A stretch of DNA of 64,000 nt from the NCBI RefSeq assembly GCF_003065425.1, contig NZ_CP026949.1, positions 1,736,001 to 1,800,000 on the forward strand, written 5' to 3'. This stretch comes from Mycetocola zhujimingii (lineage in GTDB: Bacteria > Actinomycetota > Actinomycetes > Actinomycetales > Microbacteriaceae). Shown here piece by piece: positions 1 through 9,686 of the stretch. The notes below the pieces were generated by a model. The model did not search any database, was not told the DNA's origin, and saw only the letters and a program-made list of their open reading frames with translations. The first letter of the stretch is position 1; every line of letters starts with the position of its first letter. The position numbers and the translations under genes are program-made.

Positions 1-31
1 ACTCCAAGCTTACCCGCGCGCACCGACAGTC

Positions 32-2500
32 TCAGTGGCAGCCTGGCTCCGCGTGCTCGGTCCAGACGGTGAGGCTGTCGCCCGACGGTGCGACGACAAC
101 GAGGCCGCACTCATCGGTGCGCACAGGCGCGGTGCCCGCTGCCCGCAACGTGTCCAGGATCGTCGGGGCCGGATGGCCGTAGTCATTATCGGCACCGACG
201 GAGATCAGCCCAACCCGCGCGGCGATCGCCTGATACAGCCGCGCGCTCTGGTCGGCGGAACCGTGGTGGGCAACCTTGACGAGGTCGACGGTGCCGCGAA
301 CAGTCCGCGTCGAGAGCAGCGCCTCCTGTGCACTCTCCGACAGGTCGCCGAGAAACAGCGACCGGATGCCGTCACCCTCGAATTCCAGAACCACGCTCCC
401 GTCGTTTCCCAATGGCGGATGCCTGGTTGCGCCCGGAGGCCAGAGCACCTGCCAGCCGAGAGCGCCGAGAGTGCCCGAGTCGCCGGCAGCCACCTCGACG
501 ACTGTCGCCCCTCCCGCTTTCAGGTCGCGAAGCATCCGTTCGTCGGCCGCGTTTTCGGGCGGTGGCGTGAGGACCTGGTCGCTGCGGGACACGACGGCCG
601 CGACCCCTCCAACGTGGTCGAGGTCAAAGTGGCTCAACACGAGCAGGTTGATCTGCCCGATGCCGAGCCGGTCGAGGCAGCGCCCCAGCGACGCGGGATC
701 TGGTCCGGTGTCGACGAGAGCCACGGCTCCCCCGCTGCGAATGACGACAGCGTCGCCCTGACCGATATTGCAGGCTGCGTAACTCCACTCCCGCGGAAGC
801 GCCAGCCGCGGGCCGACCCGATCGGCGAGCAGGGCGCCGGCATATGCGCCGCCGATGACGACCAGCAGTGCAGCCATCACGGTGGCGGCGGCCCGTTTCT
901 TCCGCGCCACGGCGATCATCGCCGCGATCAACACAACGGTGATCGCGGCCAGTGCGAGTGCGCCGCCGACCCCGGCCAGCCACGGCACACGTGACGCGGG
1001 AAGCGTCGATACCGTCGTTGCGATCCCGGCGACCCATGACGCGGGCACCCAGCCGAGCCAGAGCGCCAGCCAGGACAGTGGCGGCAGCACACCGGCGCAC
1101 AGGCACGCGAGCAAGCCGAGCAGTGTCGCCAGGGGCGCAGCCGGAGCAGCAAGAAGGTTGGCCGGGACGCCGTAGAGCGGCAGCGACGCGTCGAGGGTAA
1201 TGACCACCGGCTGGCAGGCGAGCTGCGCGGCGAGCGGTATGGCAATGCCAGCCGCCATGGGTCGGGGCAGCATCGTCGAGAGGAACGCGGCGATCGGCCG
1301 CGTGAGCGTCAGGAGTCCTGCGGTTGCGAGCACAGAGAGTACGAACCCGTAGCTCCGTGCGATCCATGGGTCGCTGATCACGATCACCAGCACGACGAGA
1401 CTGAGCACGGGCAAGCCCGCAGCCGGTCGACCGCTGCCAAGAGACAACAGCACTGCGACGGCCATGAATGCCGCCCTGACCACGCTCGGCTCCGGTGTCA
1501 CCAGGATTACGAACAGCCCGAGCCCCGCGAGCCCCCCGCCGATTCTGAGCCACCGTGGAGCGCCGACGCTGGCCAGGGCGAGGACGATCACGGCGACGAT
1601 CACCGCACAGTTCGCGCCGGATACCGCGGTGAGGTGGCTCAGCGAGCTGGTGATCATGTCACTGTCTAGATCATCCGACACCCCCGTAGTATCCCCGATC
1701 GCGAGTCCAGGAAGGAGCTCTCCCCCGCGACCGGGCAACTCGCCGGCTTGCTCGGCAAACACCTCGCGCATGCCCGGCGCCCAGCTCAACCAGGCGGGCG
1801 GCGGGGACACCGGCGTGACTGCGCCACGGGCAAGAATCAGCGCCGCCGCCTGTTCTCCCGGCTCCGTCCATCTGGCCTGCCCGATCAGCGACACCCGCTC
1901 ACCGATCGCGGCGAGTCCGTTCGGCCCCGCCTCGGCGAACACGACCACGGGAAGGGATACCGACGCCGTTCGACCTCCCACCGTCAATTCGGTTACCGTG
2001 CCCCGGATCCGTTGTTCCGTTCGGCGCTGTTCACCCGTCTCCGTCGACCGATCCCATGGCGTCGCCGAAGTTCGACTCTGCAGTTCCGTCTTGTCGGTCA
2101 CGGTGAGAGTGACGCTGACTGCCCGACCGGAGTCGATGGCGTCGCCCAACAGGGGCGGTGAGCGTGATGCGTTGCGGACGGCGATCACGGAGGTCACGAG
2201 CGCAACACCGAGGAGAGCCACCGCGAGCAACCCCGCCCAGCCCTCGATCGATGAGAGCGAGAGTCCCGACCACCGACGAATCAACGGCGGGCGACCCACA
2301 CGGGACGCGTCCCGTTGGCGCCCGCCCTGTCGGCGCCCGCCCTGTCGCAGCAGCACGGCAGTGCACAGCAGTGCGAGAAGAAGACCGCCGACTGCGACAC
2401 CGGCCGCCGCCGTGGGTATTTCGACCAAAACAGAGGCCGCGATCCACGATGCCGCCGCGGGCAGAAGGATCCGGTGCTCAGGTGCCAGCACGGTCATCAC
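32..2500 (-). CDS. comEC: ComEC/Rec2-type DNA-uptake channel protein
   Basis: An 822-residue polytopic membrane protein. ComEC forms the inner-membrane channel that brings single-stranded DNA into the cell in natural transformation. The N-terminal half has many hydrophobic segments, with the competence core around residues 230-560 (for example SSLSHLTAVSGANCAVIVA). The C-terminal third is a metallo-beta-lactamase-like domain with the metal-binding run SHFDLDHVGG near residue 620 and a later HHGS. Length and domain order fit full-length ComEC. Translation can begin at GTG 2500 or ATG 2497, which are adjacent, and neither has a clear Shine-Dalgarno sequence. Unusually, comEC is not directly downstream of comEA (4718-5386): a dehydrogenase and two small membrane genes lie between them on the same strand. 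Only 31 bases follow the stop in this window. Confidence 0.93.
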   Translation of the reverse strand: MMTVLAPEHRILLPAAASWIAASVLVEIPTAAAGVAVGGLLLALLCTAVLLRQGGRRQGGRQRDASRVGRPPLIRRWSGLSLSSIEGWAGLLAVALLGVALVTSVIAVRNASRSPPLLGDAIDSGRAVSVTLTVTDKTELQSRTSATPWDRSTETGEQRRTEQRIRGTVTELTVGGRTASVSLPVVVFAEAGPNGLAAIGERVSLIGQARWTEPGEQAAALILARGAVTPVSPPPAWLSWAPGMREVFAEQAGELPGRGGELLPGLAIGDTTGVSDDLDSDMITSSLSHLTAVSGANCAVIVAVIVLALASVGAPRWLRIGGGLAGLGLFVILVTPEPSVVRAAFMAVAVLLSLGSGRPAAGLPVLSLVVLVIVISDPWIARSYGFVLSVLATAGLLTLTRPIAAFLSTMLPRPMAAGIAIPLAAQLACQPVVITLDASLPLYGVPANLLAAPAAPLATLLGLLACLCAGVLPPLSWLALWLGWVPASWVAGIATTVSTLPASRVPWLAGVGGALALAAITVVLIAAMIAVARKKRAAATVMAALLVVIGGAYAGALLADRVGPRLALPREWSYAACNIGQGDAVVIRSGGAVALVDTGPDPASLGRCLDRLGIGQINLLVLSHFDLDHVGGVAAVVSRSDQVLTPPPENAADERMLRDLKAGGATVVEVAAGDSGTLGALGWQVLWPPGATRHPPLGNDGSVVLEFEGDGIRSLFLGDLSESAQEALLSTRTVRGTVDLVKVAHHGSADQSARLYQAIAARVGLISVGADNDYGHPAPTILDTLRAAGTAPVRTDECGLVVVAPSGDSLTVWTEHAEPGCH

Positions 2501-2739
2501 GGCTACACGGCAGGGTCATGCTGTCCAGCCAACCCGCTCACGGACCGGCTGGAGGGGGTGCGACATCACTGTGCATAACGGTCGAGCACGCCGCCGTGTG
2601 AAGGAAGCCACCTCGAGCGTCCATAGCCCCTCGCCCTTCCGCCGCGGCAGAAGAACCTTCGCCGGTCGGGTGCCGAGGGCAGCTTGTGCGTTCTATGAAG
2701 ACGTCGACGGCGTGTGCCGTAAAGGACCGTCTCGCAGAA
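2501..2739. other. Intergenic stretch upstream of comEC
   Basis: About 240 bases between comEC and the small membrane gene. Open frames here are short and resemble no protein I know. It should contain the comEC promoter, but I could not pick a convincing -10/-35 pair. Confidence 0.4.
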
Positions 2740-2961
2740 TCACCGTTTTGAGGTCGCAGTCACACCATTGGACTGCGATTCCGACACCTCATCGAGATCG
2801 TCGAGGGCCATGGCCGTGCGGAGCTTCCGGTCATCCGCGTACGCATTGAGCGCCCGCGTGGCCGCAAGAATCAGTCGGATGAAGACAACCGTGAGCGCGA
2901 TCAGAATAGCGGTGACGATAACGAAATACGCATTCTGCGAAATGGCAAAATCAATGGGCAT
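2740..2961 (-). CDS. Small single-span membrane protein, unknown function
   Basis: 73 residues. A hydrophobic segment at about residues 10-33 (AYFVIVTAILIALTVVFIRL) is followed by a charged tail, so it is probably a membrane-anchored protein with its C-terminus in the cytoplasm. I do not recognise the family. The start is supported by TAGCTT six bases before the ATG, matching the leaderless promoter form seen elsewhere in the window. It lies between comEC and another small membrane gene; nothing else hints at function. Confidence 0.6.
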   Translation of the reverse strand: MPIDFAISQNAYFVIVTAILIALTVVFIRLILAATRALNAYADDRKLRTAMALDDLDEVSESQSNGVTATSKR

Positions 2962-2967
2962 GCCCTG

Positions 2968-2973
2968 AAGCTA
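2968..2973 (-). promoter_or_regulatory. -10 box of the 73-residue membrane gene
   Basis: TAGCTT on the minus strand, six bases before the ATG at 2961. No ribosome-binding site fits in the gap, so the mRNA is probably leaderless. Confidence 0.4.
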
Positions 2974-3065
2974 TCGGACAGCCCACGAATGCGCCACGGA
3001 TCTACTGCCTTCTTTCTCCCCGTCGGCGACGACGACGGACACCACGTCGCTGCCGTCTCGCCAAC

Positions 3066-3488
3066 CTACTCGCGGATGGGACGACTCGGGGCGAGACGGC
3101 GCGATCGCACCAGCCAAACGCAGCCAAGAGCCACTACGGTAATCGTGCCCAACAAGCCAACTACCAGCCAGAGGCCGAAGTTGAGCAGCAGCAACACCGC
3201 CCAAACACCCACCGTCACGCCGAAGGCCGTCGCTCGTGTGGCGACCGCCACGAGCGCGCCGGCGGCGAGCAGAATCACGCTCGTCGCGCTGGCGATGACG
3301 AGGCCTTCGTCGTGGGCGGGCGACTGGCCCGGCCCGAGCCAGAACATCAGCGACGCCGCCCACAGGTAGACGCCCTGGGCGAGAACGGCGAGCACCATGA
3401 CGCCGATGACGAGCAACCGGGATATCCGCGTCACCGATCCAGAATTCGGCTCCATTCCGGCAGCGCCTCGCTTCCCTGTCGTCGTCAC
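3066..3488 (-). CDS. Four-TM hypothetical membrane protein
   Basis: 140 residues with about four hydrophobic segments (near residues 23-48, 64-85, 88-105 and 108-127) and a basic C-terminus. I do not recognise the family. The GTG at 3488 gives the longest frame. An internal ATG at 3455 (MEPNSGS) is an equally possible start, and neither has a strong ribosome-binding site. It ends about 100 bases before the start of the 73-residue membrane gene and lies downstream of the dehydrogenase gene on the same strand. Confidence 0.65.
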   Translation of the reverse strand: MTTTGKRGAAGMEPNSGSVTRISRLLVIGVMVLAVLAQGVYLWAASLMFWLGPGQSPAHDEGLVIASATSVILLAAGALVAVATRATAFGVTVGVWAVLLLLNFGLWLVVGLLGTITVVALGCVWLVRSRRLAPSRPIRE

Positions 3489-3532
3489 CCGAACCCCGGC
3501 CCGATGAAGAGGCCGAGGTCCTCGGACGAGTC

Positions 3533-4543
3533 CTAGTATTCGAAGACTAGGCGGGCGGGAACCTTCCCGGCAAGAACCTCGGCGATCGCGTCGTTGACGC
3601 CTTCGAGCGGGCGAGTCTCCGCAATTATTCGCGTGTGTCCGGCCGCGTGCAGTGCGAAGACTTCGGCCAGGTCCTGCCTGGTGCCGACAATCGACCCGAT
3701 GATCGAGAGGCCTTTGATCACCGTATCGAAGATCGACACCGACATTTCCTGGTCAGCGGGCAGGCCGACGCAGATCAGACGTCCGCCGCGGTTGAGCGAC
3801 GCGAACGCCTGCTCGAACACACGCGGAGACGCGGCGAGAACCAACGCAACATCCGCGCCGCCGATCTCACGGATGGCCTCAACCGGATCGCCTTTCGCGG
3901 CGTTCACGACGTGCTCGGCGCCCAGGTCCTTCGCCAGGTCCAGCTTGGCATCCTCGACATCTACGGCGATGACGGATCCGCCCATGATCCTGCCGTACTG
4001 CACAGCGAGGTGCCCGAGACCGCCGATCCCGAAGATCGCTACCCGCTCGGTCGGGACGATGTGGGCGACCTTGAGCGCTTTGTAGGTCGTCACGCCCGCG
4101 CAGGTGAGCGGTGCTGCCTCGATGGGAGAGATCCCCTCGGGCACCTGAACGACGTATCGAGCCGAGGCGACCGCGTACTCGGCAAATGCCCCGTCGACCG
4201 AATAGCCACTGTTGCGCTGGTTCTCGCACAGGGTCTCGCGACCGTCGATGCAGTATCGACACTCCCCGCACGCATAGCCGAGCCACGGGATCGCCACGCG
4301 GTCGCCGATGGTCCTGCTGGTTACTCCGTCACCGAGCTTTTCGACAATGCCGACGCCCTCGTGCCCCGGAACGAACGGCGGACTCGGCTTGACCGGCCAG
4401 TCGCCGTGGGCGGCGTGGATGTCGGTGTGACACAGCCCACACGTCTCGAGACGGATCAGCACCTCGCCCGGTCCTGGCTCAGGAACATCCCGCTGCTGAA
4501 TCTCCAGCGGCTCTGTGAATGACGTGACAACTGCAGCTTTCAT
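3533..4543 (-). CDS. adhP: Zinc-dependent alcohol dehydrogenase, AdhP type
   Basis: 336 residues, the same length as E. coli AdhP. It should oxidise primary alcohols or reduce aldehydes with NAD(H). Visible motifs: catalytic-zinc region CGLCHTDIH, the zinc-ADH signature GHEGVGIVEKLGDGV, four structural-zinc cysteines in CGECRYCIDGRETLC, and the nucleotide-binding GIGGLGHLAVQYG. The ATG at 4543 is preceded by AAAGGAG at good spacing; a longer frame to 4630 lacks such support. The gene lies inside what is normally a comEA-comEC run, which suggests local rearrangement. The NAD preference is inferred from the family. Confidence 0.93.
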   Translation of the reverse strand: MKAAVVTSFTEPLEIQQRDVPEPGPGEVLIRLETCGLCHTDIHAAHGDWPVKPSPPFVPGHEGVGIVEKLGDGVTSRTIGDRVAIPWLGYACGECRYCIDGRETLCENQRNSGYSVDGAFAEYAVASARYVVQVPEGISPIEAAPLTCAGVTTYKALKVAHIVPTERVAIFGIGGLGHLAVQYGRIMGGSVIAVDVEDAKLDLAKDLGAEHVVNAAKGDPVEAIREIGGADVALVLAASPRVFEQAFASLNRGGRLICVGLPADQEMSVSIFDTVIKGLSIIGSIVGTRQDLAEVFALHAAGHTRIIAETRPLEGVNDAIAEVLAGKVPARLVFEY

Positions 4544-4717
4544 GACGACTCCTTTGGCGGGGGTAATGAGGGAAGGCGGGGCGCGAGGGTCCTGCTTCCA
4601 GGCCACCGTCCACTCCGTGACGACCATCACTCTCGTGGCACATTCCCTGCAGGGGCGAAAGGCCCGACCGAGCCCGAGTCGACCATCGGATCCTGTGCCG
4701 GAGCAGCTCCGTCTGCC

Positions 4718-5386
4718 TCAGACTGTCACCAGCTCCCTCAGCGCCTCGAACGTCTTCTCCCCGATCCCGGTGATACTCGTCAGCTCGTCGACAGCGGTGA
4801 ACGGGCCGTTCGTGTCGCGCCAGGCGATGATCCGTGACGCCATTTCCGGTCCAACCCTCGGCAGTTCCTCGAGCTCATCAGTTGTCGCCGTGTTGAGATT
4901 CACTTTCCCCTGCTCGGTGCCCGGTGCTCCTTGACCGGGCGGGACGGCATCCGCAGAAGGTTCCGCCCCGATCTCCGGCACGTGAATCTGCTCACCGTCG
5001 ACCACGAACCGAGCGAGGTTGACGCCGCGCTGGTCTGCGGTCGGGGTGAATCCTCCCGCAGACGCGACGGCATCAAGCACCCGGTCGCCCTCCCGCAGCC
5101 GGTAGACGCCCGGCGAAGCAACCGCGCCGAGGATATGGACGTAAGCGACAGTGCCGGCACCGTCCGGTTGTGCGGTCGCTCGCTCGGTCGCCGGCACCGC
5201 GAGTGTCGACGTCGTTCCTGCCGATCCGATGAGCGAGACAACCACGGCGACCGCGAGTCCCGCAATCAGCAGCACGATCACAGCACCTGCTCCGAGCCGA
5301 ACGTGAGCCGGTTTCCTCGGTTGAAGCTCCGCGTGCCTTCTCCTGTTGGGCCCGCGCTCAGAACTCCCCTCCGACTGCATGGCCAT
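4718..5386 (-). CDS. comEA: ComEA-type helix-hairpin-helix DNA-binding protein
   Basis: 222 residues. ComEA is the membrane-anchored receptor that binds double-stranded DNA outside the membrane and passes it to ComEC. Layout: basic cytoplasmic N-terminus, one TM segment at about residues 31-53, a SLBB domain at about 80-130 (VAYVHILGAVASPGVYRL), then a tandem helix-hairpin-helix domain from about 160 (VNLNTATTDELEELPRVG and ITGIGEKTFEAL). This order is the usual one for ComEA of Gram-positive bacteria. It starts about 115 bases downstream of leuS, past a terminator, so it is probably transcribed separately. Its usual partner comEC lies over 2 kb further on. Confidence 0.93.
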   Translation of the reverse strand: MAMQSEGSSERGPNRRRHAELQPRKPAHVRLGAGAVIVLLIAGLAVAVVVSLIGSAGTTSTLAVPATERATAQPDGAGTVAYVHILGAVASPGVYRLREGDRVLDAVASAGGFTPTADQRGVNLARFVVDGEQIHVPEIGAEPSADAVPPGQGAPGTEQGKVNLNTATTDELEELPRVGPEMASRIIAWRDTNGPFTAVDELTSITGIGEKTFEALRELVTV

Positions 5387-5437
5387 GCCCAGAAGCCAAC
5401 CAGCTACCGCGCTTGACCCTGCTCCCGGCAGGCATCA

Positions 5438-5486
5438 CGGGGAAAAGAACGAGCCCGCCGCCCCTGTGAAGGGACGGCGGGCTCGT
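5438..5486 (-). terminator. Rho-independent terminator of leuS
   Basis: A perfect 12-bp stem (ACGAGCCCGCCG at 5449-5460 with its complement at 5475-5486) is followed on the minus strand by TTCTTTTCC. It lies directly after the leuS stop and separates leuS from comEA. Confidence 0.8.
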
Positions 5487-5501
5487 GTGACGCTTGAGCG
5501 C

Positions 5502-8069
5502 CTACTTCCGGGTGGCGATGCTCACCACGCGCGGTGCACGAACGACGACGTTGACGATCTCGCGATCACCGATCGCACGAACGACGGCAGCGGATGCCCG
5601 CGCCTGCCTCTCGAGGACGTCCGAGTCGATCTGCGGCGAGACCTCGAGGCGGTCGCGCACTTTACCGTCCACCTGGACGACACACGTGACGCTGTCTTCA
5701 ACAAGCAGCGATGCGTCGGGCTTGCGCCAGAGCACCTGCGCGACGGTGGGCTGATAACCGAGCTGCTCCCACATGTCTTCGGCCGTGTACGGCGCGAACA
5801 GGTTGAGGGCGACAGCGGTGACTTCCGCTGCTTCACGCACCGCGGCATCCGCTGGTCCCTTGCCGGTGTCGATGACCTTGCGGGTCGCGTTGACGAGTTC
5901 CATCAGGCGGGCGATCACGACATTGAACTTGAATGACTCGACGAGTCCCGGCGCGTCAGCGAGGAACTTGTGCGTCTGGCGCCGCAGAGCAGCGTCACCC
6001 GTCTTCCACACGACATCGGGGGCACTTGTGACGTCCTGCGCGACGCGCCAGGCGCGGGCGAGGAACTTCGCTGAGCCGGCTGGTGAGACATCCGCCCAGT
6101 CGATGTCGTCTTCGGGCGGGCTCGCGAACGCGAGGGTCACGCGAAGCGCGTCTGCGCCGTAGAGCGACAGTTCACTGGCGAATTCGACCAGGTTGCCGCG
6201 GCTCTTCGACATCTTCGCGCCGTCCATGAGCACCATGCCCTGGTTGAGCAGCGAGGTGAACGGTTCGGTGAAGGTCAGGTAGTCGAGGTCATAGAGCACC
6301 TTGGTCATGAACCGCGAGTAGAGCAGGTGCAGGATCGCGTGCTCGACGCCACCGACGTACTGGTCGACGGGCGCCCACTTCTCGGCTTCGGCCGGGTCGA
6401 ATGCCACGGTGTCGGATGTCGCGTTAAGATAGCGCAGGTAGTACCAGGAGCTGTCGACGAACGTGTCCATCGTGTCCGAGTCTCGCTGGGCCGGTCCCCC
6501 ACACGTCGGGCAGGCAACGTTGATCCAGTCCTCAGCGGCACCGAGAGGGCTCGTGCCCTTCGGCTGCAGGTCGAGGCCTTCCGCCGGGGGAAGCTCGATC
6601 GGCAGCTGGTCCTCGGGAACCGGGACTTCGCCACACTTCTCGCAGTGGATGATCGGGATCGGGGTGCCCCAGTAACGCTGACGAGAGATCAGCCAGTCGC
6701 GCAGGCGGTAGTTCTTGGCGGTGTGGCCGAGCCCTGACGAGGTGAGCGCCTCGGTGACCTTCGCCATGGCCGCGTTCTTCGACAGCCCGTTGAACGGACC
6801 TGAGTTGATCAGTCGCCCAGGACCGGTGAGGGCCTCACCCGTGGTCGTGGGGTCGGTCGGAGGAAGATCGTCCGGCAGCTCACCGTCGATGAGCACCGGG
6901 ATCGCTCCGGTGACGGGCTGGTTCGTGTCAACGACGACGCGGACGGGCAGGTCGAAGGCACGGGCGAAGTCGAGGTCGCGCTGGTCGTGGGCGGGAACGG
7001 CCATGATCGCGCCGTGCCCGTAGTCCGCGAGTACGTAGTCCGATGCCCAGATCGGGATGCGCTCCCCGTTGATCGGGTTGACGGCGTAACGCTCGAGGAA
7101 GACACCGGTCTTCTCGCGCTCGGTGCTGAGGCGGTCGATGTCGCTTTCGCCCTTGACACGGTCGAGGTACTCGGCGAACGCCTGCTGTGTCTCGGCGGGA
7201 GCATCAGCAACGAGCTCGGCAGCGAGTTCGGAATCCACGGCGACAACCATGAATGTAACGCCGAACAGGGTGTCAGGGCGGGTGGTGTAGACGGGAACCG
7301 TGGCATCCCTGCCCTCAATCGTGAACTCGACGTCGGCGCCGGTCGACCTGCCGACCCAGTTGCGCTGCATGCTGAGCACCTTGGCCGGCCACGCACCCTC
7401 GAGCTGCTTCAGGTCGTCAACGAGCCGGTCGGCGTAGTCGGTGATACGGAAGTACCACTGGTTGAGCTTCTTCTTGGTGACGAGGTTGCCACAGCGCTCG
7501 CACCGTCCGTCGACGACCTGCTCGTTCGCGAGCACGGTCTGGTCGAACGGGCACCAGTTGACCGCGCTGTCCTTGCGGTATGCGAGCCCCTTCTTGTACA
7601 GCTGGAGGAACAGCCACTGCGTCCAGCGGTAGTACTCGGGGTCGGAGGTGTGCAGTTCGCGGTCCCAGTCAAAGGACGGCGCGTAGGTGCGGAAGCTCTT
7701 CTTCTGCTGGGCGATGTTCTCGTAGGTCCAGCCGCGCGGGTCGACGCCCCGCTTGATGGCCGCGTTCTCCGCCGGCAGGCCGAACGAGTCCCAGCCGATC
7801 GGGTGCAGAACGTTGAAGCCCTGCTGGCGCCAGTACCGGGCAACGATGTCGCCGAAACCGAATGCCTCGGCGTGCCCCATGTGCAGGTCGCCGGAGGGGT
7901 AGGGGAACATGTCGAGCACGTACTTGCGCGGGCGACGATCGGTGGCGTCATTCGTCGCAAACGGCTTCATCTCGTCCCAGACCGGAAGCCACTTCTTCTG
8001 GATCGCGGCAAAGTCGTACCTGTTGCTGGCCTGATTCAGTTCGTCGTGTGACACGTGGCTCTCATTCAT
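5502..8069 (-). CDS. leuS: Leucyl-tRNA synthetase
   Basis: 855 residues from the ATG at 8069 ([10 protein letters not shown]); an upstream in-frame start at 8108 is less likely. It charges tRNA-Leu with leucine. Class I motifs are present: HMGH at about residues 63-66 and KMSKS in the catalytic core. A zinc-type cysteine set (WCPFDQ...RCERCG) and the CP1 editing domain lie between them. A tRNA-binding C-terminal domain ends in [14 protein letters not shown]. Length and domain order fit bacterial LeuS. It starts 54 bases after the pabB stop on the same strand, so the two may share a transcript, and it ends in a strong terminator. Confidence 0.97.
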   Translation of the reverse strand: MNESHVSHDELNQASNRYDFAAIQKKWLPVWDEMKPFATNDATDRRPRKYVLDMFPYPSGDLHMGHAEAFGFGDIVARYWRQQGFNVLHPIGWDSFGLPAENAAIKRGVDPRGWTYENIAQQKKSFRTYAPSFDWDRELHTSDPEYYRWTQWLFLQLYKKGLAYRKDSAVNWCPFDQTVLANEQVVDGRCERCGNLVTKKKLNQWYFRITDYADRLVDDLKQLEGAWPAKVLSMQRNWVGRSTGADVEFTIEGRDATVPVYTTRPDTLFGVTFMVVAVDSELAAELVADAPAETQQAFAEYLDRVKGESDIDRLSTEREKTGVFLERYAVNPINGERIPIWASDYVLADYGHGAIMAVPAHDQRDLDFARAFDLPVRVVVDTNQPVTGAIPVLIDGELPDDLPPTDPTTTGEALTGPGRLINSGPFNGLSKNAAMAKVTEALTSSGLGHTAKNYRLRDWLISRQRYWGTPIPIIHCEKCGEVPVPEDQLPIELPPAEGLDLQPKGTSPLGAAEDWINVACPTCGGPAQRDSDTMDTFVDSSWYYLRYLNATSDTVAFDPAEAEKWAPVDQYVGGVEHAILHLLYSRFMTKVLYDLDYLTFTEPFTSLLNQGMVLMDGAKMSKSRGNLVEFASELSLYGADALRVTLAFASPPEDDIDWADVSPAGSAKFLARAWRVAQDVTSAPDVVWKTGDAALRRQTHKFLADAPGLVESFKFNVVIARLMELVNATRKVIDTGKGPADAAVREAAEVTAVALNLFAPYTAEDMWEQLGYQPTVAQVLWRKPDASLLVEDSVTCVVQVDGKVRDRLEVSPQIDSDVLERQARASAAVVRAIGDREIVNVVVRAPRVVSIATRK

Positions 8070-8123
8070 AAGCGGGAAATGACCGTTGCAGGAGCAGGGC
8101 GGGCTCACTCACGGTCCAGCCAA

Positions 8124-9554
8124 CTAGCCTACTTCCTGTTGGCTTGCGCCGAGCGCATCGAGAAGTGCGGCCGCCTTCAGCCTGATCTCCTCGACCTCAT
8201 CGTCTGCGACAGAGAGCGCCGTGATGCCACCACCGGTTCCGATGGTCGCTCCGTCAGCATCGATCAGGATGCTCCGGATCACCATGGCGAGGTCGACGGC
8301 GCCATCGGCCCCGAAGTAACCGAACGCTCCCGAGTAGACACCTCTCGGGCCCTGTTCAAGGTCATCGAGCAGACCCATCGCCGAGAGCTTCGGGGCGCCG
8401 GTCATGGACCCGGCCGGGAACGCAGCGGCGACGGCCGCTACCGGCGTTACGCCCTCCGCCATCCGGGCGGTCACCGTACTGACGAGCTGGTGAACCTGGG
8501 CGTAGCTCTCGACGGTCAACAGATCGCTCACCCGCACACTCCCGAGTGCCGCGATCCGGCCGAGGTCGTTGCGCATGAGGTCGACGATCATGAGATTTTC
8601 GGCGCGTTCCTTGACGCTCGCCAGCAGATCGTCGCGCTGGGCGGCATCCGTCACGTGTCCATCGCCGCGAGGACGCGTTCCCTTGATCGGTCGCGTGGTG
8701 ATCGTTCGCTCTGGAGTGATCCGGAGGAACTGCTCCGGCGACGAGCTGACGAGCGCAACGCCACCGATCCGGATGAGCCCGCCGTGGTGGCTCGGACTCG
8801 ACCGTCTGAGCCGCCGGTAGACGGTGGTCGCGTCGAAGCTGCCGTCGATGCGCAACTCGTTGGTGAGGCAGAGGAGGTAGGCATCGCCCGCACGGATGTG
8901 GTCCTGCGCGCGGGCAATGAGCGCGCGGTATTCGCCGGGATCGTGGCGCCAGCGGACCGGTCCGGCCGGGTCCGGATCGGCCGGCTCTGCGGACTCCGCC
9001 CTTTCCCCCGTGACGCCGCGCTGCTTCAGTGGGTCGAGCCAGGAGAAGTCGGGCTCGCTGCCCGGCTCCCCCGCATCCACCTGATCGGCAGCAACGACAG
9101 CGGTTACAGTGCGCGCCGCGTGATCGAAGACGAGCACGCGCTCGGCACGCACCAGGGCAGCATCCGGATAACGCGACTGGTGATGTCGGGTTCCGACGTG
9201 AGCCGCCCCCGCCTCGTACCCCAGCCAGCCGACCCAGCCGGGCGAGAACTCGCCGACCGTGACGTCGTGGCGATCCCGGGCCGCGTCCTGAGCCAGGACA
9301 TCGGCCAGGGCATCGAAAACCGTGGCGGAGCGAACCCGCGGCGTTTCGCCGTCACCGTCGCTGTAGGTAACGGTGCCGTCGGCGACCGAGGCGGTGAGTG
9401 TTGTGGATCCGTCGCCGAGATAGCTGAACCCGGTCGAGGCGGACCTGCCGCTGTCGAGCCAGAACGCGTGCTCCGATTCCGAGAACACGGCGAGGAACGC
9501 CTCCTCCGGGTCGACCCAGATGTCCAGCGCTCGAGTCGTCGTTCCGGATTGCAC
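8124..9554 (-). CDS. pabB: Aminodeoxychorismate synthase component I
   Basis: 476 residues of the chorismate-binding family. PabB makes 4-amino-4-deoxychorismate, the p-aminobenzoate precursor of folate, with ammonia from a glutaminase partner. The choice of PabB over anthranilate synthase TrpE rests on PIKGTRPRG, where PabB has the reactive lysine and TrpE has alanine. The second signature FPAGSMTGAPK is also present. No glutaminase (pabA) or pabC gene is in the window; folC lies 35 kb away. The start is a GTG with TAGGGT seven bases upstream, consistent with a leaderless message. leuS follows on the same strand. Confidence 0.9.
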   Translation of the reverse strand: MQSGTTTRALDIWVDPEEAFLAVFSESEHAFWLDSGRSASTGFSYLGDGSTTLTASVADGTVTYSDGDGETPRVRSATVFDALADVLAQDAARDRHDVTVGEFSPGWVGWLGYEAGAAHVGTRHHQSRYPDAALVRAERVLVFDHAARTVTAVVAADQVDAGEPGSEPDFSWLDPLKQRGVTGERAESAEPADPDPAGPVRWRHDPGEYRALIARAQDHIRAGDAYLLCLTNELRIDGSFDATTVYRRLRRSSPSHHGGLIRIGGVALVSSSPEQFLRITPERTITTRPIKGTRPRGDGHVTDAAQRDDLLASVKERAENLMIVDLMRNDLGRIAALGSVRVSDLLTVESYAQVHQLVSTVTARMAEGVTPVAAVAAAFPAGSMTGAPKLSAMGLLDDLEQGPRGVYSGAFGYFGADGAVDLAMVIRSILIDADGATIGTGGGITALSVADDEVEEIRLKAAALLDALGASQQEVG

Positions 9555-9561
9555 AGTTCAT

Positions 9562-9567
9562 ACCCTA
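9562..9567 (-). promoter_or_regulatory. -10 box of pabB
   Basis: TAGGGT on the minus strand, seven bases before the GTG start at 9554. There is no room for a ribosome-binding site. Confidence 0.45.
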
Positions 9568-9673
9568 GATGGCCGCGGGAGGTGTCGGTCGCTGGGCGTC
9601 CGGGCAGCAGACATCCGGATACCAGCCACCCGCGCTGCGGTCAACCGCACCGGGAGTCCGGACCGCTGCAACG

Positions 9674-9679
9674 TACACT
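9674..9679 (+). promoter_or_regulatory. -10 box of the Ddn-family gene
   Basis: TACACT seven bases before the ATG at 9687. It decides the start against a much longer upstream frame that runs antisense through pabB. Confidence 0.5.
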
Positions 9680-9686
9680 CGCGACC

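Noticed and set aside
1464-2849. A 461-residue plus-strand frame opposite comEC
   Set aside because: Pro/Arg/Thr-rich with no domain; lies antisense to well-conserved ComEC.
8124-9554. Anthranilate synthase TrpE
   Set aside because: The PIKGTRPRG motif has the PabB lysine instead of the TrpE alanine, and no tryptophan genes are nearby.
8055-9686. A 693-residue plus-strand frame ending in the Ddn-family gene
   Set aside because: Everything before 9687 is antisense to pabB and has no known domain; the -10 box and family N-terminus set the start at 9687.
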